Part shown: piece by piece, positions 24,679 through 36,410 of the stretch
How positions within the stretch are numbered: the first letter of the stretch is position 1
Layout: the number at the start of each line of letters is the position of its first letter
Assembly (NCBI GenBank): GCA_024803745.1
Contig: JANJXV010000024.1
Coordinates: 6,666,106 to 6,730,105 of the forward strand
Direction: 5' to 3'
Length of the DNA stretch: 64,000 bases
Source: Megascapheus bottae
Lineage: Eukaryota > Chordata > Mammalia > Rodentia > Geomyidae
Made by a program: the position numbers and the translations under genes
Notes under the pieces: generated by a model
Databases searched by the model: none
What the model was told of the DNA's origin: nothing
What the model saw: the letters and a program-made list of their open reading frames with translations, nothing else

Positions 24679-25395
24679 GAGTAGAGTGCTCAATTCCTTT
24701 CTTGTTTTGCTTATGGACCCCAAAGCCCACTGCTTATTGGAATATTTGTTCTTATCGAAATGAACTGTCTTGGTAAGGCCATCAAAACCCAAGTTATTAG
24801 AAATAGGTTTATTTCTCACCTCTTCATTCTTCCCAGTCCTTTCTTTGATGTGTTCAGGGATGATCTGAAGTTTTCAGATCTTCTTGTATTTGTTTTGATA
24901 CCTTTATTTATTTCCAAGTATTTTTTTCTTTTGAAGTTACATATAAAAACTTTTTCTGATTTTATTTTCAGGTTACTTATACCTTATGTATGAAAATACA
25001 ACTAATTTTAGCTACTGATCTTGCCTCTTACAATCATGCTGATTTCATTTATTGTCTTTAAGAGTTCTGTGAGAATGTGCTCATGGATGCCACTGAGTGT
25101 GCATGTGCACAGATGTGTACTGTGTGTGTTCGAGGTGTGTTTCTACTTAAAGGTCATGTCAACTGTCAATAAAACGTGTTTTGTTTCCTTTCCAATATGG
25201 CTACTGCTATTTCTGTATCTGGCCTAATTGGCCTACCTAGAGTCTCTAATAGTCTGTTGAATTGAATTGGTGAATCTTGATTTCCATGGAAAACTTTTAG
25301 TATTTCACAATGAAGAACAGTCTTGCTACAGATTTTCATAAATTCCTACTATTGGGGAAATTCTTTTCTCACATTACTTTTTATCTTGTAAGCTG
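23640..25395 (-). mobile_element. ancient LINE-1 fragment (L1M-like)
   Basis: The plus strand follows, in order and with heavy divergence, the antisense of the ORF2 3' half and proximal 3' UTR of old placental LINE-1. Landmarks are TTCTGGAAATTTCATTTCAG, CTTGGTCCATTAGTCAAC, GTTGTTTTCCAAAATGATTA, TAGTCATCCTAGTATGTGTA, AATGGTATCTCATGGTTTTG, AAAGGTCATGTCAACTGTCA and CTATTTCTGTATCTGGCCTA. Open frames at 24.3-25.2 kb lie inside it. No functional ORF2 remains. It is far older than the other LINE-1 copies here. Confidence 0.8.
24632..24674. repeat. (TA)n microsatellite
   Basis: About 19 TA units within the ancient LINE-1, preceded by GTGTGTATACA. Confidence 0.95.
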
Positions 25396-25604
25396 ATAAA
25401 CAAATTATAGTACTTGTGCTAAATATAGCATGAGAAGAACTAGATTGTGTAAGTTGGAGAATGGGTATTTCAAGTAAGAAAATCAGAAGATATAATTGTT
25501 TGGACACTGAAAGAACACTGCAAAGGAAACGAGAATGAGCAGGAAAGAAGAATATACAAGCCTCCCAATGCCAGAAGTGTCAGAGATAAGCATCAAAGAG
25601 TGTG

Positions 25605-25870
25605 TGTGGAAGGTTGATTTGGGCTCCTGGATTTAGAGGAGTGGCAGAACATCATAGCAGGGACTATGTGACAAATTTGCTCACCTCCTGGCAGCTGGGA
25701 AGGCAAAAATATAAGAAGGTAGAGGGAAGGTCCAGGGTACCAATATACTCCTCAAAGGCACATCTCCAATGCGCTAACTTCTTTATACCTCTTATAGATG
25801 GAAAGCTGTACCCACAGCTTTCTAACCAACATGTGAATCTTTGAAGGATTTCTGGATCCAAACTAGAGTT
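25605..25870 (+). repeat. ancient mammalian interspersed repeat (family not named)
   Basis: TTTGCTCACCTCCTGGCAGC, AAGGTCCAGGGTACCAATAT, TCCTCAAAGGCACATCTCCA, TGCGCTAACTTC and GGATCCAAAC keep the order of a widely distributed old repeat related to the type at 5.33 kb. It explains the short open frames on both strands. Confidence 0.5.
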
Positions 25871-26576
25871 GAGAGTCGCATTTGCTTGACTTTAACTTGG
25901 AGCATATGAGACTAGTACCAAATAAGGCTAAAACAGTTAGCCTTAGACACAAATTCATTCAGTCAAGCTATACATTCAGTGCCAGACTAAGGAATGATGA
26001 GTTTTTCCCTATAAGAGCGAAGTGTCACAGAAGATTAAATAAAGAGACCTACACAGGGGAAAAATTAATCTCTATAGGAACATAAACATTTGAAAAATTA
26101 ATAAAGCTTATACAAAGATCAAATGTAAAACCACACAAGATGAAATCAATGAAAAGTTGAAAATTCATAAATTAAGGCCCGAACCATAATAAATACAGTG
26201 ATAAGAAGCACTAGCTCCCCATTCACTTGTAGATTCATTTACGTTCAGGTTTACATATAGTGTGAGTGAGTCCCCCAAAAAACACATTCTGGAAGCAGAT
26301 CAGAGGGTAGTCTTACAGAGGTTGTAGGAACCTCTAAAGGACAGTTTTAACAGAAGATGATAAAGGTCATAGGGACACTACTCTTAGAAGATTAGATTAT
26401 TATTAGTCTCCCATGGTAAAGGATTATGGAAGAATTGTTTAAATGTAGACTAAGAAATTAGACACCACTCATTTCTACCTGATAACCTCACTTTACTAAA
26501 AGCAAATATTTTGGTGAGAGAGTGGATTTTATCCATCCATACTGCAAAATGAAGATGCAATAGAGAATCTCCTACA
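25871..26576. other. non-coding stretch
   Basis: No recognised element. A 67-codon plus-strand frame at 25882-26085 has no identifiable similarity. Confidence 0.45.
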
Positions 26577-26735
26577 CCAGTGTTTGTCCACTTCTATTAT
26601 GCCTTTGCTCCATCTGGAGATTATAAGCATAATTCTTAAATCAATGCATAAAGAATCTGGATTTCCCAGTTTTCCTATGATTACCTACATTGCTGGTCTG
26701 TGGAGTGTGCTTATGAGACCAGGCCCTAGAAGAAA
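26577..26735 (+). repeat. possible MER5-type DNA transposon remnant
   Basis: It begins CCAGTGTTTGTCCACTTCTA, has CATCTGGAGATTATAAGCAT inside and ends CATTGCTGGTCTGTGGAGTG with TTATGAGACCA. This resembles a ~160-190 bp non-autonomous hAT (MER5) element. Divergence is high. Confidence 0.45.
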
Positions 26736-27937
26736 CAAATCAATTACCTGCCTTGAGATAAACACAAAATAGATACACTATACAATCATCACTCCTGTAG
26801 AAACTAATTATTTGAAGAGTTTTGTTTATGCCACGGTTACTTCATTTTTAAAGAAGCTGCATTTTGTCTTTTTAAAAATGCATGTCTTCACACAGAAGGG
26901 AAGCATTCAGAGGAGGTTGCTCATCTGCTCACCTTGTTTTCATTGCCTGGTTATGTAGATAAATGTATATTTTCAGGATTCCAAATGCAGCCCACCCTTT
27001 AGTTCTCACCCCATACTCAGCTGTTCTTAGACATACAGCATCTTTGCATCTACCAGAAGCCATTTCTCACCTCAGTTCCAAAAACACCATCTTGTCATCC
27101 CAAAGAAATCATATATGATCTGAATTTTACTTGCATTGTGAAGGGAAGATTGCTCATTGCCTTCATTGCCTTACATTGTCAAAAGTCCTCTGGAAAGACT
27201 GAACTGTTATTTCATGAGAGACAGTAAGAACCAAAACTATCATGATAGACTGATATCTAGCTTCCTCCATGTTTTACTATTTTATACATTCCAAAACATT
27301 TTTAAGTATCGTTTACTTACTGCATACTTTGTATCCCATTAAATCATTTTTGAGCTTTTTTGGACATGTGAAGCTACCCATAGTTGTTTTTTTGTTTTCT
27401 TTAATTCCAAACTTCATAGCTAGAAACAGTCTTTAACAGAAGGCCAGATGGTTAGACATCACTTTCTGGAGACCTTTCGCAATACTGGAATTAATCTTGA
27501 CCAGCATATAGGATTTATGAGGTTGCACTCTACATTTTCAGGTGTAGGTTAGCACAGAGATGAACTATGGCTGTTAGGATGTGAGTGGAATGATGACTTT
27601 TGTTGGTTATAGTTGAGATGAAGCATGTATGAATGCTCTTAAAACTCTAGACTATCCAAATAATCTTGGCTGGATGAGTTAGATTAGAAAAGAACATATG
27701 CTTCAGAATACAGACATTGAACCGTCAGTGATACAAATATGAAAATCTTTCATTTTTTGTTATTCACTATGAAGTGAAAAATAGACTTCATTCCAAGATG
27801 CATCTCTTGATAAGATGACCTTTCTTGACTTCCTTCTCATAATATTTAAAATTTAATCAAAGGTAACCAACCCCGAATTGTCACATGGCTGCTACCTATA
27901 TTTCTAAAAGTGTTCAAATATAAATGTATAAAAGACT

Positions 27938-27941
<4 letters not shown>
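26736..27941. other. non-coding stretch, no recognised repeat
   Basis: 1.2 kb without identifiable features. Confidence 0.45.

Positions 27942-27975
<34 letters not shown>
27942..27975. repeat. (TG)n microsatellite
   Basis: About 16 TG units followed by a short GC-richer alternating purine-pyrimidine stretch, GCGAGCGTGCACACGC. Such a run can adopt Z-DNA (inference). Confidence 0.96.
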
Positions 27976-27979
<4 letters not shown>

Positions 27980-29106
27980 CGTGCACACGCATCTATATAT
28001 ACTTACAGGAAGACTCAATAAGAGTAAATCTGGAAGAAAATTTTGTTGTGCTTGGATTCCATAGGTAGAGTTCTGTAGTAAAGGCTCTGTTCTCTGAAAA
28101 AAGTGCAGTTCAGCACAATCCTTCTGGTTCTACAAATTCCTAAATGTCCATCTTCCAAAATGAATGAAGAGAAGTATTCCTTATACTTTCCAAATTCACC
28201 CAGTAGATCACTTAGCCAATAGCACTTTGCACCCAGGATGTATTTTTGAGCATTGCTTGCTACTAATGGACACAGAGAGAGTCATTACATCATTGCTAAT
28301 TTGTCCCTGAGTTGGTATCTAAAGGGCTGGTAAACAACTGAGTTTGAATTTGAACAAGCAACTATGCCTGAAATAAAACAAAGGTAACTCATCTTGAAAA
28401 TTCCCTATGTCACTCACTTAAGCTTGTCGCTCATGAAATAAAGAGTTAGTGTTGTACTTTGGTTACAGCGCTTCATCTCTCCACACTTTCATTTTATGTA
28501 GAGTAGCATTTCCCATTAAACAAAGTAATTAAGAAGCATTCAGCAGTGAAGGAATAACACATAAGGTATGCTGCTGAGGTACTAAATAAATGATGAAAGA
28601 ATATTGTGACATATAAACAAGCAATGTCATTTTGCTTCATTTCATTTGAGATATGCCTGTTTCTTTTACAACTATTTTCACATTATTTTTCTACTTTTAT
28701 AATAACTGCATTGAATTCACAGACTATTTATTCCAGAAACACAACATGACACTGCTATCCACAATTCATTATCAAAACCCTAATTCTTAAGCAATGTATT
28801 TCAATCATGAAGTTTAATGTCTTAAAAAGCAAGGTACCCTTTATTGTGATATTTAACAATTTCTTATTATCGATCCTTATTATTTTACTCTACCCAACTT
28901 GAGAAGTTCATAAGTATCTTCACTATATGCATCTCAGTGAGATTATTTTTAAAGCATTTTAAGAAAGATGGTAAAAATAATTGGGCTTCTATTGATTAAT
29001 GAGAAAAATGTTGCATGTGTTCCTAGACCTTATTTAATTAATCATGTTATGAATACAAATTGTAAAATAAGAAAAATTGCCAAGGAACTGCTCATTGGAC
29101 AAATAC
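27976..29106. other. non-coding stretch, no recognised repeat
   Basis: 1.1 kb of AT-rich sequence without identifiable features. Confidence 0.45.
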
Positions 29107-29200
29107 AGTGGTTAGGAGTTCAGGAATGGTACAAAGACAGCTGGAGAATTTGAAACCGAATACTCTGCTTAATTTTCACTTTCTGGAATAGTCTGTAATT
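29107..29200 (+). repeat. possible MIR fragment
   Basis: CAGTGGTTAGGAGTTCAGGA, GACAGCTGGAGAATTTGAAA and CTGCTTAATTTTCACTTTCT resemble the 5' half of MIR (tRNA-related head and start of core). Confidence 0.45.
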
Positions 29201-30868
29201 AGGGGATGCTACTAGCTATTTTCATAGTAATAAGTTAAAGCTAGCTTACTATAAAAACTTCACATAATTAGACAACCAAACCTCAAGAAAATAATTGAGG
29301 ATGCATGATTTGTAAACTTAAATACAATTGTCATTCAGCATTAGTTTTTATTGTACAGAATAAGGAAAGTCCTATTCCTTGAGTTATTCTTTGTCTTATA
29401 ATATTCCATATTTCATTCTTTATGTGGGGGAAAATATAATTGAGACTACATCTCATGTCTACCTTGTGGGGACCTCTGTCATTTTCAGGAATAGAATTAA
29501 AAACTTTTGTTTATTTTTTAGGTTTTATAGCACTCCTAAATACAATCCCTTACATTGCTACAGTGACACTAATTAAAGCCAAATTTTGTATTTCATAGCT
29601 GAGTGAATTATTTATATATTAGCTATTTTTACCACTGAAGATTAGTTGGCACAAATATATTTTCCTATTGTTAGTGCAGTTTAAAGATTATATATGCAAT
29701 GGTGTTTCATAGATAACTTTTTAACCTTCATTAGGACAATTTTGAAAGTTCAGACTTGAAGTACACTGGCTTATACCTGGCACAAAGAGCATCAATGAAG
29801 ATCATGGTGAAATATTTCTGGGTTTGACCTGTGTTCCACTGAAGTTATAATAAAGTGTATAGAACTAAAAATCCACCTTATCTGATTTTATTTGCAATTG
29901 TAGAATTCAGAAGTTTCATTCTATGCCTTTGTCAACAGTCTTCTGAATTTCAACTCCCAGCACAACCTCCTCTTAATAATTATATTTCTTTCCCCCTTAT
30001 ATAAATATCCCCCAATTGACATGCAAAAAGCATTGAATTGAAACTTCATTTCCTAACGTGATAGGTGCCAAGAGATATTCAACATTACAGAATGTGTGCT
30101 TCAAATTTTCCATTTTGTTTTTTTCTAAAATTAAGTAGTTATAACTTGATATTAAAATGAGCAATGACTTATTATGAAGGAAAATGAAACATTTGCATAA
30201 TTTTGAGACAAAAGAAGAATGCTAAAACTTACCTAGGGAGATTTACTTACTTATTTGTTCTAAGGAAAGTCATGGTGTAAAAGTTTGATAGATTTTTGGC
30301 TTGATATTTTCCTATAAGACTCTTTTCAATCAAAACACATAGCTATTTTATTATATAGACTGATAATATTATCATGATTAGAAGACATGTGATCATCCAA
30401 ACGAGCCCATATCTACAAATGAGAAGTGAAAATTCTACTGGTACCTTTTGATCAAGATCACACAACTAAATAGATGTTCTAACAATACCACAACCTATAA
30501 TATATGATCCCTTATAACCTGGAGGCAAAATCCTCTTCTTCCAGTGACACTGAGATAGTTCATAGAAGTGTTTGTTTGGTATTTGCTCTAGAAATCTATA
30601 AAGAAAATAAAGAATTTCCAGAGACATCAATGAAAAAACATAGTGTTTTCATTGAAAGTCTTCCGTTGGGAACTGACTGGACAATCCTTTAAAAACATCT
30701 GATATTGTCTCCATTTCTAATCTAATAAAAATTATAAATTGCTCACTTCTTTGTCCCCAAAGTGTAATATAACAGGGTTAAATATATACTCTAGAAAGAG
30801 AGAGGAAACAAATTAAGATAAGAAAGAAAGAGAGGTGGGAGGGGAGGGAGGCAATGAAGAGATAGAAA

Positions 30869-30869
<1 letters not shown>
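29201..30869. other. AT-rich non-coding stretch
   Basis: Mostly unrecognised. Around 30.40-30.49 kb, GATCAAGATCACACAACTAA with ATAGATGTTCTAAC hints at an L2/MIR3-like fragment, too short to call. Confidence 0.4.
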
Positions 30870-30938
<69 letters not shown>

Positions 30939-31047
30939 AGGAAAGAAAGAAGAAAGTGGGAGGGAAGGAAGGAAAGAAGGAAGGAAGGAAGGAAGGAAGG
31001 AAGGAAGGAAGGAAGGAAGGAAGGAAGGAAGGAAGGAAGGAAGGAAG
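30870..31047. repeat. compound (GAAA)n-(GGAA)n purine tract
   Basis: About 17 GAAA units (30870-30940), a mixed purine bridge with a single T near 30957, then about 21 GGAA units (30962-31047). Long all-purine/all-pyrimidine mirror-like tracts can form triplex (H-)DNA. Lysine/glutamate and phenylalanine/leucine/proline/serine frames here are artefacts. Confidence 0.98.
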
Positions 31048-31934
31048 AAAAGAAAGGGCAAAATGCCCTTTTTTCCTGGAGGTGGACACTTGTTCTTAGC
31101 TTCCTTAGTGTTGTTCCTTAGTTGATAAGGGGCAATTCCAGCCCTGACAGATGAGAGGCACTCTGAAGTGCTGCTGATTTTCCCCCAAAGCCAAGACTGT
31201 CTCTGTATTGCCTATCACTGTTTTCCATATCATTACCTCTATAAATCCTACCTATGATTACCAGAATTCAGCTCTCTATAAATCACTGCTTTTACTTCCA
31301 TACAATTGTATAATAAGAGAGAGTGAAATGTATCAAATAATTGCTTCTCTAGGGCTTGCATTCCCTAATACTGTATTTTTATGGTATGATTTGAAACTGG
31401 GTCAGAGTACATAGGCTTCTCTAAAGGTGTCATTTTGGGCCCTAGAATTAAGCCTTTGCCTTGAAGCTAATGAATCTTTTATAATGGCATGCTAAAATGC
31501 CTGGATATACTTTAACTTGAGAAGGTCACAGAGGTTTACTTTCTAGAAGTTGATTGGCTATCAACCAGATATGTTGCATTTTTTACTGAGTTGTAATGAG
31601 AAATGTTTGTAATGTTAGTATACCTTGTAATAAGATTCATACATGTATACTTATTTACTATAAGTTAAAATATAATGGAGATAATTTGGATGCTGCACTT
31701 TGACTTTATTCTAGAGGTAAAGGAAACAATGATTATAAAACAAAAAGTAAAACACCCTTAATGAACTATAAAAATGAAGAAAAATAGATAGCAACAACTA
31801 GAGGGGAATATTAGTGCATTTAGCCTTCACATAATCTTCATAGGAAAACATGTCCCTCTTTCAGCAAATATCTTAATCTCTAATATTGCCAGATGTAATA
31901 TCTTACTTGTCAACCAACAATGACATTTTGTGTG
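31048..31934. other. non-coding stretch, no recognised repeat
   Basis: No gene or repeat identified. Confidence 0.45.
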
Positions 31935-32005
31935 TGTGTGGAATGAATTAAAGTCAGGGTCTAACAAATGCTAGGCAGGTGCTCTACCAGTTAATGACTT
32001 AACTT
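31935..32005 (-). repeat. ID-like tRNA SINE fragment
   Basis: AAATGCTAGGCAGGTGCTCT followed by ACCAGTTAATGACTTAACT reads as the antisense of an ID-type (tRNA-Ala-related) head. No right module is present. Confidence 0.5.
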
Positions 32006-32243
32006 TGATGAAATTTACCTTCTATTATGTAAGAATAAGTCAGGAAAGAAAATCTAGGAATACAAAGAAGAAAATAAACCTGATAGAGACTGTGCTAAGG
32101 AAACATTCTTTAAAATAGTAAGATGAACAATGAATTCCCTAAGAAGTTAATATGCCAATGAATATGAAATGTGAAAATCTCAACACAACCAGTTCAGAGA
32201 GAGGAAGAAAAACACTTGCTTCATCAAAAACTGAGATGACCAG

Positions 32244-32446
32244 GGCCAAGAGTTTGTCCTAGTGGTTGAGTGCTTGCCTAGCATGCACTAAGTCCTTTGT
32301 TCGATTCCTCAGTACCACATACATAGAAAAAGCTGAAAATGGTGCTGCAGCTCAAGTGGTAGAGCACTAGCCTTGAGAAAGCCCGAGGACAGTGCTCTGG
32401 CCCTGAGTTCAAGCCCCAGGACTGGCAAAAAACAAAAACAAGAAAC
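32244..32446 (+). repeat. IDL-Geo type dimeric SINE
   Basis: Left half: GAGTTTGTCCTAGTGG (A-box region) and TTCGATTCCTCAG (B-box region). Right half: GCTCAAGTGGTAGAGCACTA and GAGTTCAAGCCCCAGGACTG, then an A-rich tail. AAAACTGAGATGACCAG (32227-32243) and AAAACTGAGAGGACCAG (32447-32463) form a 17-bp target-site duplication with one later mismatch. Confidence 0.95.
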
Positions 32447-32463
32447 AAAACTGAGAGGACCAG

Positions 32464-33987
32464 TAAAAGATTTATGTATGGAAAAAAGGCAGAAGAAACA
32501 GTGAATTACTTAAGGACAAAGAAGCAATGGCAAAAATTGGATTTTACTCACAACTACACAGATTGCATTTGGAAGATTATTGAGAAATAGATACTTCTAG
32601 ACTTATCCTTAAATAAGATGTTTCCATTGCTGCTGTGTAAAGGAATCTTGGTGGAAAGAAGGTAGGAAAGAAGAGCTTAAGAGAAAAAAATGTACAAGGA
32701 TCTGAAGCAGTCATAGAAACAGTCTTGAAACAAGCTATTCAAGATTATATTTTGTAAGTAAATTGCCAATTGTTTGGTGGGACAGTTACGCTGTCAGAGT
32801 AATCCCAAATTCTTGGCTTCTGCAACTGATTAAACTTGCATCAAAGAAAAAAGAATGAAGATAGATAGGTTTAAGATTATACTTTGGTCATATAAATAGT
32901 TGTAGAAACATCCACAGAATGGGAGATCCACCATCAACAAATGTATACAGAAAACCAAGAAGGCAAAAGATACCATTTCAGTCTCTGAATTGGTAATATC
33001 TCCTTCACATCTATGCCAAAACCATTCCTCCTCCTTGGTGTGATGACACAAGAGCAACTGGGGACACTCGAAAAATAAAGAAACTCTTTATTAATGCACA
33101 TTAGTGATGTTAAAGGGAGCATTAGACAATTCAGAATACAACTCTGGATAAAAAGGTTTTCCTTTGTTTTTTGCTGCATGTTGTCACATGCTATATACTT
33201 CAATTGTATCATAAAAATTTTATACGCAATATCATAGGTTAATAAATCCGAGTAAATGTTTCTCCTTCCAAGTAATGCTTAAGGAATAGGCTGCATATTT
33301 TCTACAGAAACATTAACTCTGTCATCAGTTTTTTTTAAGATTTTCCTTTGGAATTGTTTTCAGAAGGAACAGCGTATTTTTTAATGGGGGCAACTCATTT
33401 AAAAATCAATTAATTTTCAATAATTCAAATATGCAGGAAAATGGAACTCAATATTAGATAAAGCATATAAAAAGACCAGAAAGTAAAGAAACATAGTTTT
33501 TTTTGTAACTCATAATTGACTTAAATTGATTCCAAAAGATTCATTTTATAGTATATTTGAGATTATTTTGATCTTATATTAACTTGGTATTTCTGCATAA
33601 TAATTTTACATTGTTAATATCTCAAAAATTCTAAACCATACCAAACTTTTAGACAGTACTACTAACTTTACTAAATTAATGTTAGATTCTTCACCTATAT
33701 TCCACATATCTATACTAATAAAAACAAAAGTTAGTAACTATCTGCAGCAAAGATATTTTAATTATGTTAAAAAATCTATACTCATTAAAACCTCAAAATT
33801 GTAGAAGATGAGGACACACTCTAAACTATCTATACCTAAAGACTTAATTGCTTGCTCCCTGAAATAATAACTTTTCAGAGATGGTTCCTAATTTAATCTC
33901 TGGATTGAATTACAATTTTATAACACTTAACATGTTAATGTTTTAATTATTGTAGACATTTAATTATTAATCTATTACTTTGTTACT
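32464..33987. other. AT-rich non-coding stretch
   Basis: 1.5 kb. Overlapping minus-strand open frames at 32830-33212 have no recognisable domain and lack splice support. Confidence 0.45.
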
Positions 33988-34262
33988 TGATTTTTCTTAA
34001 TTGTTATTGTTATAAAAGTGATGAACACAATGGTTACTGTTTTGTAAATCAGATGATGAGGCCACTTCTTTGGAGATAATGTCATTCCTTCCCTCACTTT
34101 CTGCCAATTGTTCCCTCTTATCCCTACGTACATACAGTTTATATATTTTGTTTTGGACATAGTGTCTAGGGAATTCTACTGCTATATGTGTTCAACTTTT
34201 TCCCCACCTTTTCTGTACCATACTTTACCCTCTCAAAGATAGAAAATGATCAAACAAGTCAA
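33988..34262 (-). mobile_element. older rodent LINE-1 3' UTR fragment
   Basis: The antisense order AATTGTTATTGTTATAAAAG, GTGATGAACACAATGGTTAC, AAATCAGATGATGAG, TTGGACATAGTGTCTAGGGA and ATACTTTACCCTCTC matches a 3' UTR type I associate with older rodent/sciuromorph LINE-1. It differs from the young 3' UTR in this window. Confidence 0.6.
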
Positions 34263-35369
34263 AAAAAGCACCAACAAAGAAATAAAAACTTCATTTCCAT
34301 TTTTATTTATTTTTTAAGATTGTCACAAGGCAAAGACAGAAAATTACTTTATGAAAAATTCATGCTCGTATTGATATTTTTGTGGTTTGTATTTATGCTA
34401 ATTACCACATGGTGATTTGATTTACACTGAAATAATACAGGTTTCTTCCATTGCAATTTAGTGTAATCTAACTTTACTAAGCAATATGTCATTGTATTTC
34501 AGAATACACTTGTGCATTAGGCACACAGGCAAAATATTTCTTCTTGGTTTCCTATGTAATCAAAGTTAGACATTTTAGGAATCCTTGCCAGAAGAATATA
34601 AAGACCTGAAATTGTTCACTCTCCTAGGGAAGGTTTGAATGTTTTATAAATCTATATCTTATGTGTAGTCTTGTTTTTAAATATGTATTGAATAATTCAG
34701 TGAAGAATAAAAATCCATTAATTTTAGAAAATGGGAAGATGACTAATATTTCACTTAAACAGTGCCTGAACTAATGACTGGGATGGATATCTGTTTACAA
34801 AAGGTACACATGAAAAATAAGCTTCAAAGCTTAAAAATCTTTTAGGGTTGCAACTTTCTATGAACCATGCAAGTACCTGAAATACAACAGCTTACTGTTT
34901 CTGCAAGATATAGAATTAAAAATACCAATCATTGGTCTAATAAATGGTGTTTTGTGCATGCAAATTTAGAAAATACAATTTACAGACATGAAATCAAATT
35001 TGTAACCATGGCAACAGAAGCTAAATAACCAGAGTATAGTCACATGATACAGTTTCTTAAAGAGCATGAGCTCAGCAGCCAGGAAACATTGACTTTGCTT
35101 TTCTTGCTGTCATGACTGTTTTTGGCTTGCACCCTGTTGGAAAATAAACATTTAATTATGAACTTCTGCAATAAAGCATACAAAAGCAAACTTCAAATTG
35201 ACACTACTCAAGATTGTGGGAAAGAGAAAGTATTTATTTCACAAAGAAGATACTTAAGTTGTTGCCTTAATCACAAATCTCATAGTCAGTATGACTGTCC
35301 TAGGAATGCATTAGATTTTGTCCAATAACATAAAAAAGCAATTCAGGCAATGGGTTTTTTAGAAATGTT
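34263..35369. other. AT-rich non-coding stretch
   Basis: No recognised element. A 68-codon plus-strand frame at 35122-35328 has no identifiable similarity. Confidence 0.45.
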
Positions 35370-35800
35370 CTTTTTCATTGTATTTGTAAGGAGTTGTACA
35401 AATGGGTTGTAATTTCATAAGCGAGGTTCCCAATACAATGCTTCTGGGGCAGTGTCACCTATTCCCCATTGTCCCCCTTCCTTTCCTGACAAAAAACTTC
35501 TATAGTACATTTTTACACATAGCATGCATTTAGTACAATGACTACATTTCCTCATGCTTCTTCCACTTTCTGTGTTTTAATGTAATTCTTGTTCTCTTAA
35601 GTAGTTGCACAAAGGGATTTCAGTTCAATGTGTCAGTTTATGAGTAGAAGGCGTCTTTGTCAACGTCATCCCGTCTAGCATTCTTTCCCATATTTACACA
35701 ACTCATCCCATACAAGTTGTTTAATTCTATTTTCATCTATGCACATTGAGTGTTACCACGGTATTTTCCTACCATTAACCTCTCTACAAATAATTTCTTG
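35370..35800 (-). mobile_element. older rodent LINE-1 3' UTR
   Basis: Antisense copy starting CTTTTTCATTGTATTTGTAA, then GAGTTGTACAAATGGGTTGT, CAGTGTCACCTATTCCCC and CCTTCCTTTCCTGAC. A second related block, AGTTGCACAAAGGGATTTCA, appears about 215 bp further along, so the fragment may contain an internal repeat or two overlapping copies. It is the reverse complement of the motif set at 42.55-42.75 kb. Confidence 0.6.
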
Positions 35801-35965
35801 AGAATAACTTTAAAATTACTAAATTTATGAAGAGGAAATAATCTCAACTGAATAATACTTTAAATTTGGCATCCTGGATATTTTTTTAAATGCTTCTCTT
35901 TGTTCTCTTGTAGAATAATAACAGAAATTTAACTTACAAAATAACAAAATAGAATCCTTACTCTT

Positions 35966-36062
35966 AAGACTGTAGGTTTTGCACTATTGTAATCCTCTGC
36001 TAGGAGAACCCTAGATGTGCCTAGCTTACTTCACTTAATATGATTTTTTTCCAAGTCTTTCC
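35966..36062 (-). mobile_element. LINE-1, inverted 5' segment
   Basis: Antisense LINE-1 sequence: GTAGGTTTTGCACTATTGTA, CCTCTGCTAGGAGAACCC, then after a deletion GCTTACTTCACTTAATATGA and CCAAGTCTTTCCA. In element order this covers the end of ORF2 and the first part of the 3' UTR. It abuts a plus-strand segment of the same element at 36063. See the twin-priming finding. Confidence 0.85.
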
Positions 36063-36410
36063 ATAGGATGAGGCTAAATGGAAGGATCTTTAGGATATGG
36101 AAACAAGAACTTTACCTTGTGTGATTGTTGTTCTTAACGTATTATGTGATTTCTCTTCTCTTTGGTTGCCATTTGGTTAATCTCATATTGTTCCTGTATC
36201 TGACTTTGTTACCTGGTATATTGTATATATGCTTATTTGTTTATTTGAAATAAGAAAGGGAGGGGGATAAACAAGATGATTGGGAGGGGGTGGGAGGAGG
36301 AAATGGGGAAAAAACATGAGAGGGAGTATCAATGTGTGAGAAGTAAGGCACCTTCTATCTGGCAAATGTAACTGTAACCACTCTATTCATTACAGTAAAT
36401 ATTTTAAAAA
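36063..36410 (+). mobile_element. LINE-1, direct 3' segment
   Basis: Sense 3' UTR beginning TAGGATGAGGCTAAATGG and running through GATTGTTGTTCTTAACGTAT, the G-rich tract near 36250-36310 and ATTACAGTAAATATTTT to an A-run. It starts just downstream, in element order, of where the inverted segment ends. An imperfect flanking repeat (AGAATCCTTACTCTTAAGA and AGAATACTTAAGA) may be the target-site duplication. Confidence 0.88.

Noticed and set aside
30778..31125. Open frames of 80-103 codons on both strands (Pro/Ser/Phe/Leu- or Lys/Glu/Arg-rich)
   Set aside because: They are translations of the GAAA/GGAA microsatellite.
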